Shown: positions 9,134 to 17,666 of the stretch, piece by piece
How positions within the stretch are numbered: the first letter of the stretch is position 1
Layout of the letters: each line of letters begins with the position of its first letter
From: Martensiomyces pterosporus
Taxonomy: Eukaryota > Kickxellomycota > Kickxellomycetes > Kickxellales > Kickxellaceae
NCBI GenBank assembly: GCA_025201845.1
Contig: MU604066.1
Span: 8,736-38,673, forward strand
DNA length: 29,938 nucleotides
Direction of reading: 5' to 3'
The notes under the pieces: generated by a model
Told to the model about the DNA's origin: nothing
What the model saw: only the letters and a program-made list of their open reading frames with translations
The model's database searches: none
Translations under genes and position numbers: made by a program

Positions 9134-9477
9134 TGCTGTGCAATTAGTAGAGTAAGCAAGGTGGGTGTGGTAATGCAGTAGGGCTGCAACGCAATGCCGA
9201 TGCCAACAGCGCAGGCGCAGAATTATCGCTGGAGGCCAAAATAAACACACCGCACAAACTACGCTATGGGTGCATTGCTGTGATGGCTGCGCAACTTTTG
9301 AATTAACAGACAGCCGCCAGAGGCAGTAGCGTGCACCTCTCTTGCCTTTAAATAAGCGACTGCTTTAATTCCTTCTTTTTTTTTGTTTGCATTCGACTGT
9401 CTCGTTCACTTCGCCTGTTTCCAGCGAAAGCAGGGCGAGATACCAAGTGCGTTTCTGCCTGTTCCCTCCCGTATGAA
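9134..9477. promoter_or_regulatory. Divergent promoter region HAUS1 / TOP3
   Basis: 344 bases between head-to-head genes. A TATA-like TTTAAATAAG lies near 9347-9356, about 125 nt before the TOP3 ATG, followed by a T-rich and pyrimidine-rich leader. The TOP3 frame stays open upstream to 9352 without an ATG. No other gene signal was seen. Confidence 0.45.
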
Positions 9478-12400
9478 ATGCGGATACTGTGTGTTGCCGA
9501 AAAGCCCTCACAAGCAAAGTCGATTGTGCAGATCCTCAGCCAAGGCCAATTCAACACGCGCAATGGACGGAGCAAGTACAACAAGAACTTTGACTTTCAG
9601 TACCGCGTCAGCGGGTCCTTCGTGCCAGCAACAATGACCTCCGTTCTGGGACACGTCATGGAAATCGACTTTCCGCTTTCCATGCGCAAATGGCACTCGT
9701 GCAACCCAGTCACTCTCTTCACAGCCCCGATCGTCAAGGGGATCATTGAAAACGTCAAGGATGTTGCTGCCAATGTTGAGCAGGAAGCAAGGACTGCCAC
9801 GCATCTGTACATCTGGACCGATTGCGATCGCGAGGGCGAAGGCATAGGTAGCGAGGTAATGGCGCTGTGTCGCGGCGTGAACCCCCGGATTGTGGTCAAG
9901 CGCGCGCATTTCTCTTCAGTCTTGCCGCAGGAGATACATAATGCGATGCAGAGCCCGCGCAACTTGGACATGCGTCTGGTGGCTGCCGTTGAGGCACGCA
10001 CGGAGCTGGATCTGAGGATTGGATCGGCGTTGACGCGCTTTCAGACGCTCCGGCTGCAATCACGCTTTGCTGCTGTTCAGGATAAGGTTATCAGCTACGG
10101 GCCGTGCCAGTTCCCAACGCTGGGATTTGTGGTCGACCAGTTTCTGCGTGTGGACAACTTCGTGCCCGAGAGCTTTTGGTACATCTTTTTGGAGCACGTA
10201 AAAGACGACGGCAAGGCCGTGTTTACATGGAAGCGCCAGAAGCTGTTTGACCAGGAGGCGTGCTTTGCGCTCTACGCGAAGTGCATGGCCCAGCCAGCCG
10301 TAAGCGTTGTGTCTGTGCGGTCGCGGCCCAAGGAGAAGTGGCGGCCCTTGCCGCTGACCACGGTCGAACTGCAAAAGTGCTGTGCGCGCTTCTTGCGCCT
10401 ATCGCCAGACAGCATCATGTCGATTGCCGAGGGGCTCTACAACCAGGGGTTTATTAGCTATCCGCGCACAGAGACTGACCAGTTTGACAAGAACATGGAT
10501 CTCAAGAGCACTGTGGCAAAACTGACGCAGTTCCAGCCACTGTCAGGCTATGCGCAGCGGCTAGTCAACGGCGAGTTCCGGTGGCCGCGCCAGGGCAAAA
10601 ACAACGACAAAGCCCACCCGCCCATCCACCCTGTAGCACCAGCAAACAACCTTACCGGCGACGCAAAGCGCGTGTATGAATTTGTAACACGGAGGTTCTT
10701 GGCTTGCTGCTCGGACAACGCAAAGGGCCAGGCGACTGAGGTGGACGTCGAGGTCGCCGGCGAGCGGTTCTACACTAACGGGCTGATGATTATTGCGCGG
10801 AACTACCTCGACGTGTACCCGTACGACAAGTGGTCCGAGTCAACAGTGCCCATATACCGCCAGGGAGACGCATTCCAGCCATCTACTCTGGAAATGCGCA
10901 CGTCAAAGACCACCGCGCCCAAGCTGCTCAAGGACGAGGATCTGGTGGGCATTATGGACAAGAACGGAATCGGCACAGATGCTACACATGCGGACCACAT
11001 CAAAAAGATCATTGAGCGCGAGTATATCTTCAAGTCGCCCGACGGGTACTTGAGTCCCTCTACTCTGGGGATCGGGCTGGTCGAGGGATACGATGCAATC
11101 GGGCTCGAGCTGTCCCTGTCAAAGCCCCATCTGCGTCGCGAGATGGAGATTGAGCTCAAGCAGATATGCGATGGGATCAAAACTAAGGACGATGTCGTCA
11201 GGCAAAGTGTCAATTTGTACAAGGCTGTCTACACAAAATCGGCAGCAGAGGTCGAAAAACTGGAGGACGCTCTCAGCAGGTGCTTGCAGGAAGCACCAAT
11301 CGCCGATCGCAGCGCCGCATGGGCTCCCATGTCAGGCGGCAGCGGCGACGAGGCGGTGTTCAAGTGCCCGGTGTGTGATGGGACGCTGAATCTGCGGTCC
11401 AAGGCGAGTGGCGGCTGGATGATTGGGTGTGGCATGTACCCGCAGTGCAAGAAGGCCGTCTGGGTCCCCGACATCGTGTCTAGCATTGCAGTTAGTGGCG
11501 AGGACTGCCCTAGATGCTCGTCGAACCCCAAGGGCCCGGCGAAGCTGCTCGATATTTGCTTCAAACCGGGGTCTGTGCCACCAGGGACACCAGCAAGGTA
11601 TCGAGGCTGCGTCAGAGGCTGCGATGAGCTTATTAACGAGATGTTTGATGTGCGGCCGCCACAGCAGCAAGCACAACCCCAGCGGAACTCGTCTGCTTTG
11701 CCGTCTACTGGAGCTTATAGCGCTAGCAGCAGCGCACCGGCTGGCGTTAACGGCAATCCCGATTGGCAGCCAGCGAACACATCTGCACAGTTCACCATGC
11801 TGGCACCACCACAGTATCCACCACCAATGCAGAGCCATCAGCAATATCATCATCAGCAATATCACCAGCAACAGCAGCAGCAGCAGCACCAGCACCAGCA
11901 GCAGCACCAGCAATCAAACAACGGCTTGTCTAATAATCCGCTCTGTGACTGCGGCATCCTGTCGGTCCACCGCGTCACAGCAAAGGAGGGCCCCAACAAG
12001 GGGCGGCCATTCTACAAGTGCTCAAAGAGCCCCGAGGCACAGTGCTCCTTCTTCCAATGGGCCGACCAACCCGCACCATCTCTGCCACGCACGAATAACG
12101 GAAACTACAGCGGCGGCAGTGGCGGCAGCATGTTCAACGACGCAGCACCCACGACAAAGCCAAAGTGCAAGTGTGGGCTGTTTGCATCGCTCAAGCAGGC
12201 GACCAAGGACGGCCCCAACAAAGGCAGAGAGTACTTTGCATGCACAAAGACCTTCCAAGGATGTGGGTTTGTTTGCTGGAGAGACGACGTCGACGCCTAC
12301 ATGAATGGAACGCTTACTCGCCAGCCCCCATCGTCCGGCGGACCTGGTGGTTCGTCGTCGCCGTGCTTCAGATGTGGCCAGGTCGGCCACTGGTCTAGGG

Positions 12401-12609
12401 ACTGCCCCAATCCAGGCGATGGAAGCGGGATGGTCGCAGGGCCGTCGTCAGGTGCACCTGCTGCTGGCGGACCTGCCAGGCGCGGGAGATCTCGGGGTAG
12501 AGGCAGGGGCACTGGAGCCAAGACGCGTGCGCGGGGCAGGGGCCGTGGCAGGAAGAGCAGGTCCAGCGAAAACAGCGACCCAGACCCAGACTTTGCGTTC
12601 TGGTCCTAG
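9478..12609 (+). CDS. TOP3: DNA topoisomerase III (type IA), TOP3A-like
   Basis: Single-strand DNA decatenase that works with a RecQ helicase and RMI1 to dissolve double Holliday junctions. Single exon, 1043 residues. The Toprim domain is at the N-terminus (MRILCVAEKPSQAKSI; acidic metal motif WTDCDREGEG near residue 115). The type IA core has the catalytic tyrosine Y328 in GFISYPRTETD. C-terminal modules in order: a C4 zinc finger (about 630-657), a second Cys-rich segment (about 676), a Gln/His-rich linker (about 790-815), two GRF zinc fingers (about 822-860 and 896-935), a CCHC zinc knuckle (CFRCGQVGHWSRDCP, about 962) and an Arg/Gly-rich tail ending in acidic residues. This layout is close to animal TOP3A; baker's yeast Top3 (656 aa) lacks the long tail. 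The start is the only ATG in front of the Toprim strand. Confidence 0.97.
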   Translation: MRILCVAEKPSQAKSIVQILSQGQFNTRNGRSKYNKNFDFQYRVSGSFVPATMTSVLGHVMEIDFPLSMRKWHSCNPVTLFTAPIVKGIIENVKDVAANVEQEARTATHLYIWTDCDREGEGIGSEVMALCRGVNPRIVVKRAHFSSVLPQEIHNAMQSPRNLDMRLVAAVEARTELDLRIGSALTRFQTLRLQSRFAAVQDKVISYGPCQFPTLGFVVDQFLRVDNFVPESFWYIFLEHVKDDGKAVFTWKRQKLFDQEACFALYAKCMAQPAVSVVSVRSRPKEKWRPLPLTTVELQKCCARFLRLSPDSIMSIAEGLYNQGFISYPRTETDQFDKNMDLKSTVAKLTQFQPLSGYAQRLVNGEFRWPRQGKNNDKAHPPIHPVAPANNLTGDAKRVYEFVTRRFLACCSDNAKGQATEVDVEVAGERFYTNGLMIIARNYLDVYPYDKWSESTVPIYRQGDAFQPSTLEMRTSKTTAPKLLKDEDLVGIMDKNGIGTDATHADHIKKIIEREYIFKSPDGYLSPSTLGIGLVEGYDAIGLELSLSKPHLRREMEIELKQICDGIKTKDDVVRQSVNLYKAVYTKSAAEVEKLEDALSRCLQEAPIADRSAAWAPMSGGSGDEAVFKCPVCDGTLNLRSKASGGWMIGCGMYPQCKKAVWVPDIVSSIAVSGEDCPRCSSNPKGPAKLLDICFKPGSVPPGTPARYRGCVRGCDELINEMFDVRPPQQQAQPQRNSSALPSTGAYSASSSAPAGVNGNPDWQPANTSAQFTMLAPPQYPPPMQSHQQYHHQQYHQQQQQQQHQHQQQHQQSNNGLSNNPLCDCGILSVHRVTAKEGPNKGRPFYKCSKSPEAQCSFFQWADQPAPSLPRTNNGNYSGGSGGSMFNDAAPTTKPKCKCGLFASLKQATKDGPNKGREYFACTKTFQGCGFVCWRDDVDAYMNGTLTRQPPSSGGPGGSSSPCFRCGQVGHWSRDCPNPGDGSGMVAGPSSGAPAAGGPARRGRSRGRGRGTGAKTRARGRGRGRKSRSSENSDPDPDFAFWS
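11863..11913 (+). repeat. CAG/CAC codon repeat in TOP3
   Basis: Seventeen consecutive Gln or His codons (CAG, CAA, CAC) encode a Q/H tract in the linker between the Cys-rich and GRF modules. Trinucleotide repeats like this are length-variable between strains. A looser HQQYHHQQYHQ stretch precedes it. Confidence 0.9.
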
Positions 12610-12628
12610 ATGAGTAGGCCTTTTGCCT

Positions 12629-12634
12629 CACGTG
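12629..12634. promoter_or_regulatory. CACGTG E-box before TFA2
   Basis: TCACGTG in the 166-nt TOP3-TFA2 spacer, 142 nt before the TFA2 ATG. Assignment as a bHLH site is inferred. Confidence 0.35.
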
Positions 12635-12775
12635 TTTGCTACCCGTAAATGCAATGTATTTCGTGTAGCTGCCACATACGCGCGGCTGGCTGTGGCTGGC
12701 AGGGGGCGGGAGCGCCAAGCAAAGCACCTACACTTGCCACACCCATTCCTCTGTACAAAAACAAACAGCGGCGCC

Positions 12776-13564
12776 ATGTCAAATCTTTTAGAGCAGCGCA
12801 AGGCATTTCAGAAGCGCATCGCCGAGCAGCCAGTGCTGCAGCGCCACACGATCCCGCGGCCCAGCATCGGCGGGTCCTTCCGACCCAGCCTTCCTGGCAC
12901 AGGGCCGCGGCTGGACAGCGCGGCGGTGATGGGAGCGCACGCCATGACCAAGGTGTACTCGATCATCGACTTTCTCAAAAAGTCGCAGAAGCCCCACACG
13001 GCCGAGGACATCCAGCGGTACGAGCATGTCGACATCCGCGAGGAGGAGGTCATATACAACCAGCTGATGGACAACGAGAAGGTCATGTACAACGCCAAGG
13101 ACAAGACATTTGCGTACCGGCCCGACTATAACATCCGCAACCGCGAGGAGCTCCTCGAGTACCTGCGTCAGCTGCCCGACCGTACTGGTCTGGAGGTCAA
13201 AAAGCTCAGGGACTCCTATCTGCCGGATGTCGCGAAGGTCATTGCAGAGCTGCGCAAGGAGGGGCTGATCCTTACAATTACGAACAAGGATGGGCACCCC
13301 AAGTACATATTCTACAACCAGCACAGCCTGCAGACGACGGTGGACGACGACATTAAGAGGAGGTGGGCGGAGCTGAGGATGCCCGACGAGGCCGACCTGG
13401 CGTTTGAGATGGAGAAGGCGGGGTTGAATCAGATGCAGGTCGAGGAGCGCGCTGCGCAGAACGACGACAAGAAGAAGGCCAAGCAGCGCACGCGCAAGGT
13501 CAAGATCACAAACACGCATCTTGTGGACATTGATCTGACCAAGGACTATGTCCCCGAGAACTAG
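12776..13564 (+). CDS. TFA2: Transcription initiation factor IIE, beta subunit
   Basis: Small subunit of TFIIE, which helps load TFIIH and open promoters in the RNA polymerase II preinitiation complex. 262 residues from ATG 12776; a longer open frame upstream has no protein character. The first winged-helix domain is VYSIIDFLKKSQKPHTAEDIQ (from about residue 60) through KTFAYRPDYNIRNREELLEYL. The second follows (TGLEVKKLRDSYLPDVAKVI, EGLILTITNKDGHPKYIFYN). The C-terminal third is charged (DDKKKAKQRTRKVK) and ends with THLVDIDLTKDY, as in other fungal TFIIE-beta proteins. Length is close to human GTF2E2 (291 aa). Same strand as TOP3, 166 nt downstream; convergent with eS19. Confidence 0.95.
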   Translation: MSNLLEQRKAFQKRIAEQPVLQRHTIPRPSIGGSFRPSLPGTGPRLDSAAVMGAHAMTKVYSIIDFLKKSQKPHTAEDIQRYEHVDIREEEVIYNQLMDNEKVMYNAKDKTFAYRPDYNIRNREELLEYLRQLPDRTGLEVKKLRDSYLPDVAKVIAELRKEGLILTITNKDGHPKYIFYNQHSLQTTVDDDIKRRWAELRMPDEADLAFEMEKAGLNQMQVEERAAQNDDKKKAKQRTRKVKITNTHLVDIDLTKDYVPEN

Positions 13565-13772
13565 CGCCAGATGGCAGCTGGCCATTCCGCTTTTATCATC
13601 CATTTTCATCTTTGAGCAACATGCACAAACAAGCTGCAACAAAGCGGGGCGCCAGTGGAGTGGCCTATCACCCTTCCCGTGTTCGAAACAGACAGAAAAG
13701 CAAAAGGGAGTTGAATCAAATTTCAAACAAAAGGCTGACGAGAAGGGAGGCTATCGAGGAGCGATCCACAGC

Positions 13773-14219
13773 TTAGGCAGAAGCCTCGGCCTGAGCCTTG
13801 GCAACCTGGACGGAGATGCGGTCGAGGTCGCGCTGGCCAGCGGAGGTGATCTTGCGGCCACCGTTGGCGTGCTTCTCGAGGATGCCGAGCTTCTCGAGAC
13901 CCTGGACAACCTTGCGGGCAACGTTGGTGGACGAAACAGCGTGGTGGTTGGGGCGGGAGCCGCGGCGCTTGCTGCCACCGTGGCGCTCAGAGAGGGCACC
14001 AATACCGACACCACCGCGGAGGTAGATGTGACGGGCAACAGAGGCGGCACGAACGTAGAACCAGTCCTGGTCGTAGGGGGAGAGCTCCTTGAACGAGCCG
14101 GTCTTAGCGTACTCGGTCCAGGCAGGAACCTCGAGCTTGCCAGAGCGCTTCAGGTGAGCGGCGTAAGCCTTGATAAAAGCGTGAGCGTTAACGTCCTTAA
14201 CGGTGACACCACCAGCCAT
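13773..14219 (-). CDS. RPS19: 40S ribosomal protein eS19
   Basis: Small-subunit ribosomal protein needed for maturation of the 18S rRNA 3' end. 148 residues, full length for the family, single coding exon. Recognisable blocks: VTVKDVNAHAFIKAYAAHLK at the start, LSPYDQDWFYVRAASVARHIYLRGGVGIGAL, SERHGGSKRRGSRPNHH, and VVQGLEKLGILEKHANGGRKITSAGQRDLDRI near the end. The ATG is preceded directly by TTTAG, which could be the acceptor of a leader intron, as is common in ribosomal protein genes; no strong donor was identified. A GGAAAATTTTTTCC element lies about 225 nt upstream. Codon choice in this gene is strongly biased to C/G-ending codons, fitting high expression. Confidence 0.97.
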   Translation of the reverse strand: MAGGVTVKDVNAHAFIKAYAAHLKRSGKLEVPAWTEYAKTGSFKELSPYDQDWFYVRAASVARHIYLRGGVGIGALSERHGGSKRRGSRPNHHAVSSTNVARKVVQGLEKLGILEKHANGGRKITSAGQRDLDRISVQVAKAQAEASA

Positions 14220-14441
14220 CTAAAGCCGTGCTTGAAGTGTGCAGAGTGCGCGTGTGCGTTTCGGTGTTGTTGTTATTGTTGAACCCGTTGCCGCAGAGTC
14301 AAGCCAAGGCCAAATCAGAAGGCGGGTGCACGAAACGCCGCAGACCGCGCGTTGACAAAGCATACAAGAAACCCAGCACACAAACAGAGCATCAGTGTCA
14401 GTTAGCAAACATGCAAATGGGGCCGCCAATTGAAACGAGGA

Positions 14442-14455
14442 GGAAAATTTTTTCC
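14442..14455 (-). promoter_or_regulatory. AAAATTTT element upstream of RPS19
   Basis: GGAAAATTTTTTCC, nearly palindromic, about 225 nt before the eS19 ATG. It resembles the yeast ribosomal/rRNA-processing element (core AAAATTTT). Similarity is by eye only and a chance AT island is possible. Confidence 0.3.
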
Positions 14456-15311
14456 TTTCTCCAAATTTGGATTTCAACAGGCAATCCAGCAAGAGCACCT
14501 GCTGCACGCAGCAAAGAGCGCAAGGATCAAGCAGAGAGCACAGCTGCCTTGACTAGAAGACGAGGTCCCGAGGAAGCAGGGCGAAAGGAGCAGGGCAGAT
14601 TCGCGCCATCGCCCACAGGCTAGCCCGACATGCAGCTACCACCAGCCGTAGAGAGCAGTGTAGAATGCCTGCAGGAAAGCAAGCGTGTGGCTGTCCTGCT
14701 CTGCCTCTCCACCCTGCTGCAGCCAGGCCCTCCCAAACGCACACAGACGCGCACCAAGGCTGCGACCAGGGCGCTGTTGTTCTGACTCTGAGGCGCTCTA
14801 ATTTCCAGCCATCGACCTCGCTCCCGCTTGTCTCGAACTTTGTGCTGCACATCCCACTCTCTCATTCCAGCAGCAGGGCACCTCCTCTCTGCCCTCAGGG
14901 CCCAATTTGGGAGATCAGCACGCCTGAGTCGCCAAGAGGGAGGAGGCATGCCCTGCCGTCCTGAACCTGTCCAGGCGTGGGAGTGCGCTTTTCCATTTGC
15001 AGGGGAAAATTGCATACCTTGTATATTTTCAAATAAGTATTGCTAGGGCAGCTTCAAAGGGAAAAGAGGAGGTTCTCCAGTGCTGCACGCCGACCGCCCT
15101 CACGTACTTGTCTGCCAGCCAATGCTTGCTGGGCCAAGTCCCCCATCGCCAGCAGCAGGCGGGCCCCTCTCGAGCCAAGCAGCAAAAAAATTTCAGCTCC
15201 AATTTTTTCGCACCAGCCTTTTCGCTGCCCTTTGCAGCCATTTTGCTGCTGGGGGAGAGCGACTCTGCTGCAGTGGTGGTGTCGGTTCGCAGCTCGCAAA
15301 GTGTAGGGTAT

Positions 15312-15317
15312 CACGTG
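15312..15317. promoter_or_regulatory. CACGTG E-box before the FabG-like gene
   Basis: TCACGTG 137 nt before the preferred ATG at 15454, but only 44 nt before the alternative ATG at 15361. The spacing seen at the other E-boxes here favours the downstream start. Confidence 0.35.
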
Positions 15318-15453
15318 TGGTGATCCCTCGATCCCCTGATTACCCTGCTCTCGCGACGGCATGTGTCTGCTGCAAGTGCGCCATCCCACAGCTGCCTGCT
15401 CTTGTCTGCCTGCTCGCTTGCACCTCACAACCACGCAATTCACGCATGCGCAA

Positions 15454-16251
15454 ATGCAACCACAGACCATTCTCAGAACTGCGACGCTGGCAGGGAAGAC
15501 GGCGCTCGTTACTGGGGCCACTGGCGGGATCGGAGGCGCCATTGCCGAAGAGCTTGCACGCCGCGGAGCTCGAGTGGTGCTCAGTGGACGCAACACCGAC
15601 AAGCTCAGCAGCCTTTTAGACAGGCTCAGCGGCCTCAGTGTATCTGATGCCAGCAGCAGCAAACCACAACCTGCCAAGCACTGCGCCCTTGCCTGCGATA
15701 TCCAGAACAGATCGAGCATCAAGGCATTGGCACGGGCGGCTATCGCACAGACACCTGGCGTCGATATCCTGGTCAACGCAGCAGGCATTTCGCGCGACAG
15801 CTTGGTAGTGCGGCAAAAGGACTGCGATGTTGCTGCGATGATGGAGACAAATCTGCTGGGCGCGATGGCGCTGTGCAGGGAGATTGTGCCGCATATGATC
15901 CGCCAAAAATCGGGATCAATCATCAATGTGTCGAGTGTTATTGGGATCCATGGAAACACTGGCCAGTCGGCGTATGCAGCAACAAAGGCAGGGCTTATTG
16001 GATTCTCCAAGTCGCTGGCAAAGGAGCTCGGTCCACGGAACATCCGTGTGAATGCCATAGCGCCCGGATTCATACAAACGGAGCTCACACGGGGCATTCT
16101 TGAGCAGCCCGTGACAAAGGCGCTGGTAGATGGGGTGCCGCTAAAGAGGGTTGGGTCTGTCGAAGACGTCGCGCACGGCGCAGCATTCCTCGCAGAGGCG
16201 CAGTATGTGACAGGACAGGTCCTTGTCATCGACGGCGGACTGTTTATCTGA
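15454..16251 (+). CDS. OAR1: 3-oxoacyl-[ACP] reductase, FabG/OAR1-type short-chain dehydrogenase
   Basis: NADPH-dependent reduction of 3-oxoacyl-ACP, the first reductive step of type II (mitochondrial) fatty acid synthesis. 265 residues from ATG 15454. SDR features: cofactor motif TGATGGIGGAIAEELARRGARVV, NAAG, catalytic Ser in NVSSVIG, YxxxK in SAYAATKAG, and the FabG-like KSLAKELGPRNIRVNAIAPG and VTGQVLVIDGG. This pattern favours FabG (fungal OAR1, human CBR4) over other SDRs. An in-frame ATG at 15361 would add 31 residues free of Asp/Glu, which could be a mitochondrial presequence. I prefer 15454 because the added stretch is encoded by a pyrimidine-rich leader-like sequence, A at -3 is a better start context, and yeast OAR1 also begins right before its Rossmann fold. 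Confidence 0.85.
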   Translation: MQPQTILRTATLAGKTALVTGATGGIGGAIAEELARRGARVVLSGRNTDKLSSLLDRLSGLSVSDASSSKPQPAKHCALACDIQNRSSIKALARAAIAQTPGVDILVNAAGISRDSLVVRQKDCDVAAMMETNLLGAMALCREIVPHMIRQKSGSIINVSSVIGIHGNTGQSAYAATKAGLIGFSKSLAKELGPRNIRVNAIAPGFIQTELTRGILEQPVTKALVDGVPLKRVGSVEDVAHGAAFLAEAQYVTGQVLVIDGGLFI

Positions 16252-16355
16252 CAAGGCGTAGATGCATTTTTGAATGGGTGATATTGTATTACTACTAAAG
16301 ACATACAGAAGTATAAATGTGAATGCGAAGGCGGCATCCTTCCATGGTTGGGCAT

Positions 16356-17666
16356 CTATGCAGAGACGAATTCGTGGATGGCAGACCACGTACCAACCAC
16401 AAACACGCCAGCCCCAAGAACCAGCAAGAACGCCGAGATGATCGTGGTGCTTGGCTCTGCAATGGCATCGGCATCGCCCTCATCAATGGCCACCACGTCC
16501 TGGGCACCAAGAAGCCCAGTTGTCTCGTCAGCTGAGAGCTCACCAGCCTGCTTGGTCCACACGTATGGCGAGACAAGCCTGAGATAGATTATGCCAGGAA
16601 GGCCAAAGACAAGCAGGCTGGATGCAGCAGTGCCAATGAGCTTGAACACAAAGCCCAGATCGCTGACTGTGAGCGCAGTGACCAGGGTGCCGGCAAACAG
16701 GGCAAAGGAGAACGCATGGAACCTGGCCACCGACGAGCGCGCTCCGTCAAGCGAGAATCCCAGTGAGGCACACAAGAGATCGCGTACAGGGTAAAACTGC
16801 ATCGGGTAGGTCAGGGTAAGCGTGAAGGCCAGCAGGACACGAGCCACATTGGCCAGCGCATCGTCGCTGCTGAAGTTGTTCAGCAGATTGGGCTGCGTAG
16901 CCAGCCCAAACGACCTGTAGCTGATGACCGAGAAGGCGAGGTAGATGATGACTGCAGTTCCCGAGGCAAACAGCGTCGCCTTGTGCCATGCCGCCAGGGT
17001 CTTGTTCTTGAGCGTCTGGTAGCTCTGGAAGCATGTCTGCGTGCTGGCATACGCAAACGCAATGACGCCAATTGCTGGCAAGATGCTCTTTCCAAACACA
17101 GGTGTCGGCGCAGGCTCTGGCAGCGCATAAGTGGGGCCACGGACAGCGACGATGAGGACAATGACAGGCAGACACAGAATCGACAAAGCAGACGGCTTTA
17201 CCAGGGGCTCAAGGGTGCGGAAAAACAAGAGCGGGAGCGTGAACCCGAACGCCGCCACAAGGATAACTGCCTGGCGCGTGGTGAACACGCTGACGCCAAA
17301 CACATTCTGCACAATGACCGTTGTGATGTCGCCAACGATGATTAGGTAGCTGATGCAGCTGCCGATCGAGTTTACCGACAGCGCAAACGACAGAAGAAAA
17401 TGCCCGGTGCGGCCGAGTGCAGCCTCTGACACTGCCTCGAACTTGTACAGGCCAGCTCTGCGGCCGCTGTAGATCAGCGTGTTGAGCGAGAAATTGCACA
17501 AGAAGGCGATAAGAACCAGTGTGAATATGCCAAAGTAGAACCCAGCCTCCTTTAGTGCGTAGGGCAGCGCAAGGATGCCAGAGCCGATGATTGTGTTGAC
17601 AATGTTAAACCCCGCGCCGATCGACGACGAGTGCCCTTCCAAGATGTGTGAGGATTGCTGCGGCAT
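16356..17666 (-). CDS. Amino acid transporter, AAAP family (AVT/SLC38-like)
   Basis: Proton- or sodium-coupled neutral amino acid carrier, in fungi usually in the vacuolar membrane. 436 residues from the ATG at 17664-17666; the longer open frame upstream is not protein-like. The first helix carries the family signature SIGAGFNIVNTIIGSGILALPYALKEAG. I count about eleven hydrophobic segments, spaced as in SLC38/AVT proteins, including VIAFAYASTQTCFQSY and VRVLLAFTLTLTYPMQFYPVRD, both typical. A hydrophilic loop (about residues 385-410, ELSADETTGLLGAQDVVAIDEGDAD) precedes the last helix. The closest yeast group is probably AVT5-AVT7, but this is not certain. The gene converges with the reductase gene, only 104 nt apart. 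Confidence 0.88.
   Translation of the reverse strand: MPQQSSHILEGHSSSIGAGFNIVNTIIGSGILALPYALKEAGFYFGIFTLVLIAFLCNFSLNTLIYSGRRAGLYKFEAVSEAALGRTGHFLLSFALSVNSIGSCISYLIIVGDITTVIVQNVFGVSVFTTRQAVILVAAFGFTLPLLFFRTLEPLVKPSALSILCLPVIVLIVAVRGPTYALPEPAPTPVFGKSILPAIGVIAFAYASTQTCFQSYQTLKNKTLAAWHKATLFASGTAVIIYLAFSVISYRSFGLATQPNLLNNFSSDDALANVARVLLAFTLTLTYPMQFYPVRDLLCASLGFSLDGARSSVARFHAFSFALFAGTLVTALTVSDLGFVFKLIGTAASSLLVFGLPGIIYLRLVSPYVWTKQAGELSADETTGLLGAQDVVAIDEGDADAIAEPSTTIISAFLLVLGAGVFVVGTWSAIHEFVSA

Larger units (their letters stand above)
14220..15453. promoter_or_regulatory. Long divergent intergenic region RPS19 / FabG-like
   Basis: 1.23 kb between head-to-head genes, the longest gap here. AT-rich islands stand out from the GC-rich background: GGAAAATTTTTTCC at 14442-14455, CAAAAAAATTTCAG near 15183-15196 and CCAATTTTTTCG near 15199-15210. 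A CACGTG box lies at 15312-15317. A pyrimidine-rich leader (15395-15425) precedes the reductase start. Open frames in it have no domains. No RNA gene recognised. Confidence 0.5.

Noticed and set aside
9134..9250. Longer N-terminus for HAUS1 (39 extra residues)
   Set aside because: The added segment is Cys/His/Leu-rich without family match, while the internal ATG gives the normal HAUS1 length.
15054..16355. 433-codon minus-strand open frame opposite the OAR1-like gene
   Set aside because: It overlaps the whole reductase on the other strand and has no recognisable domain.
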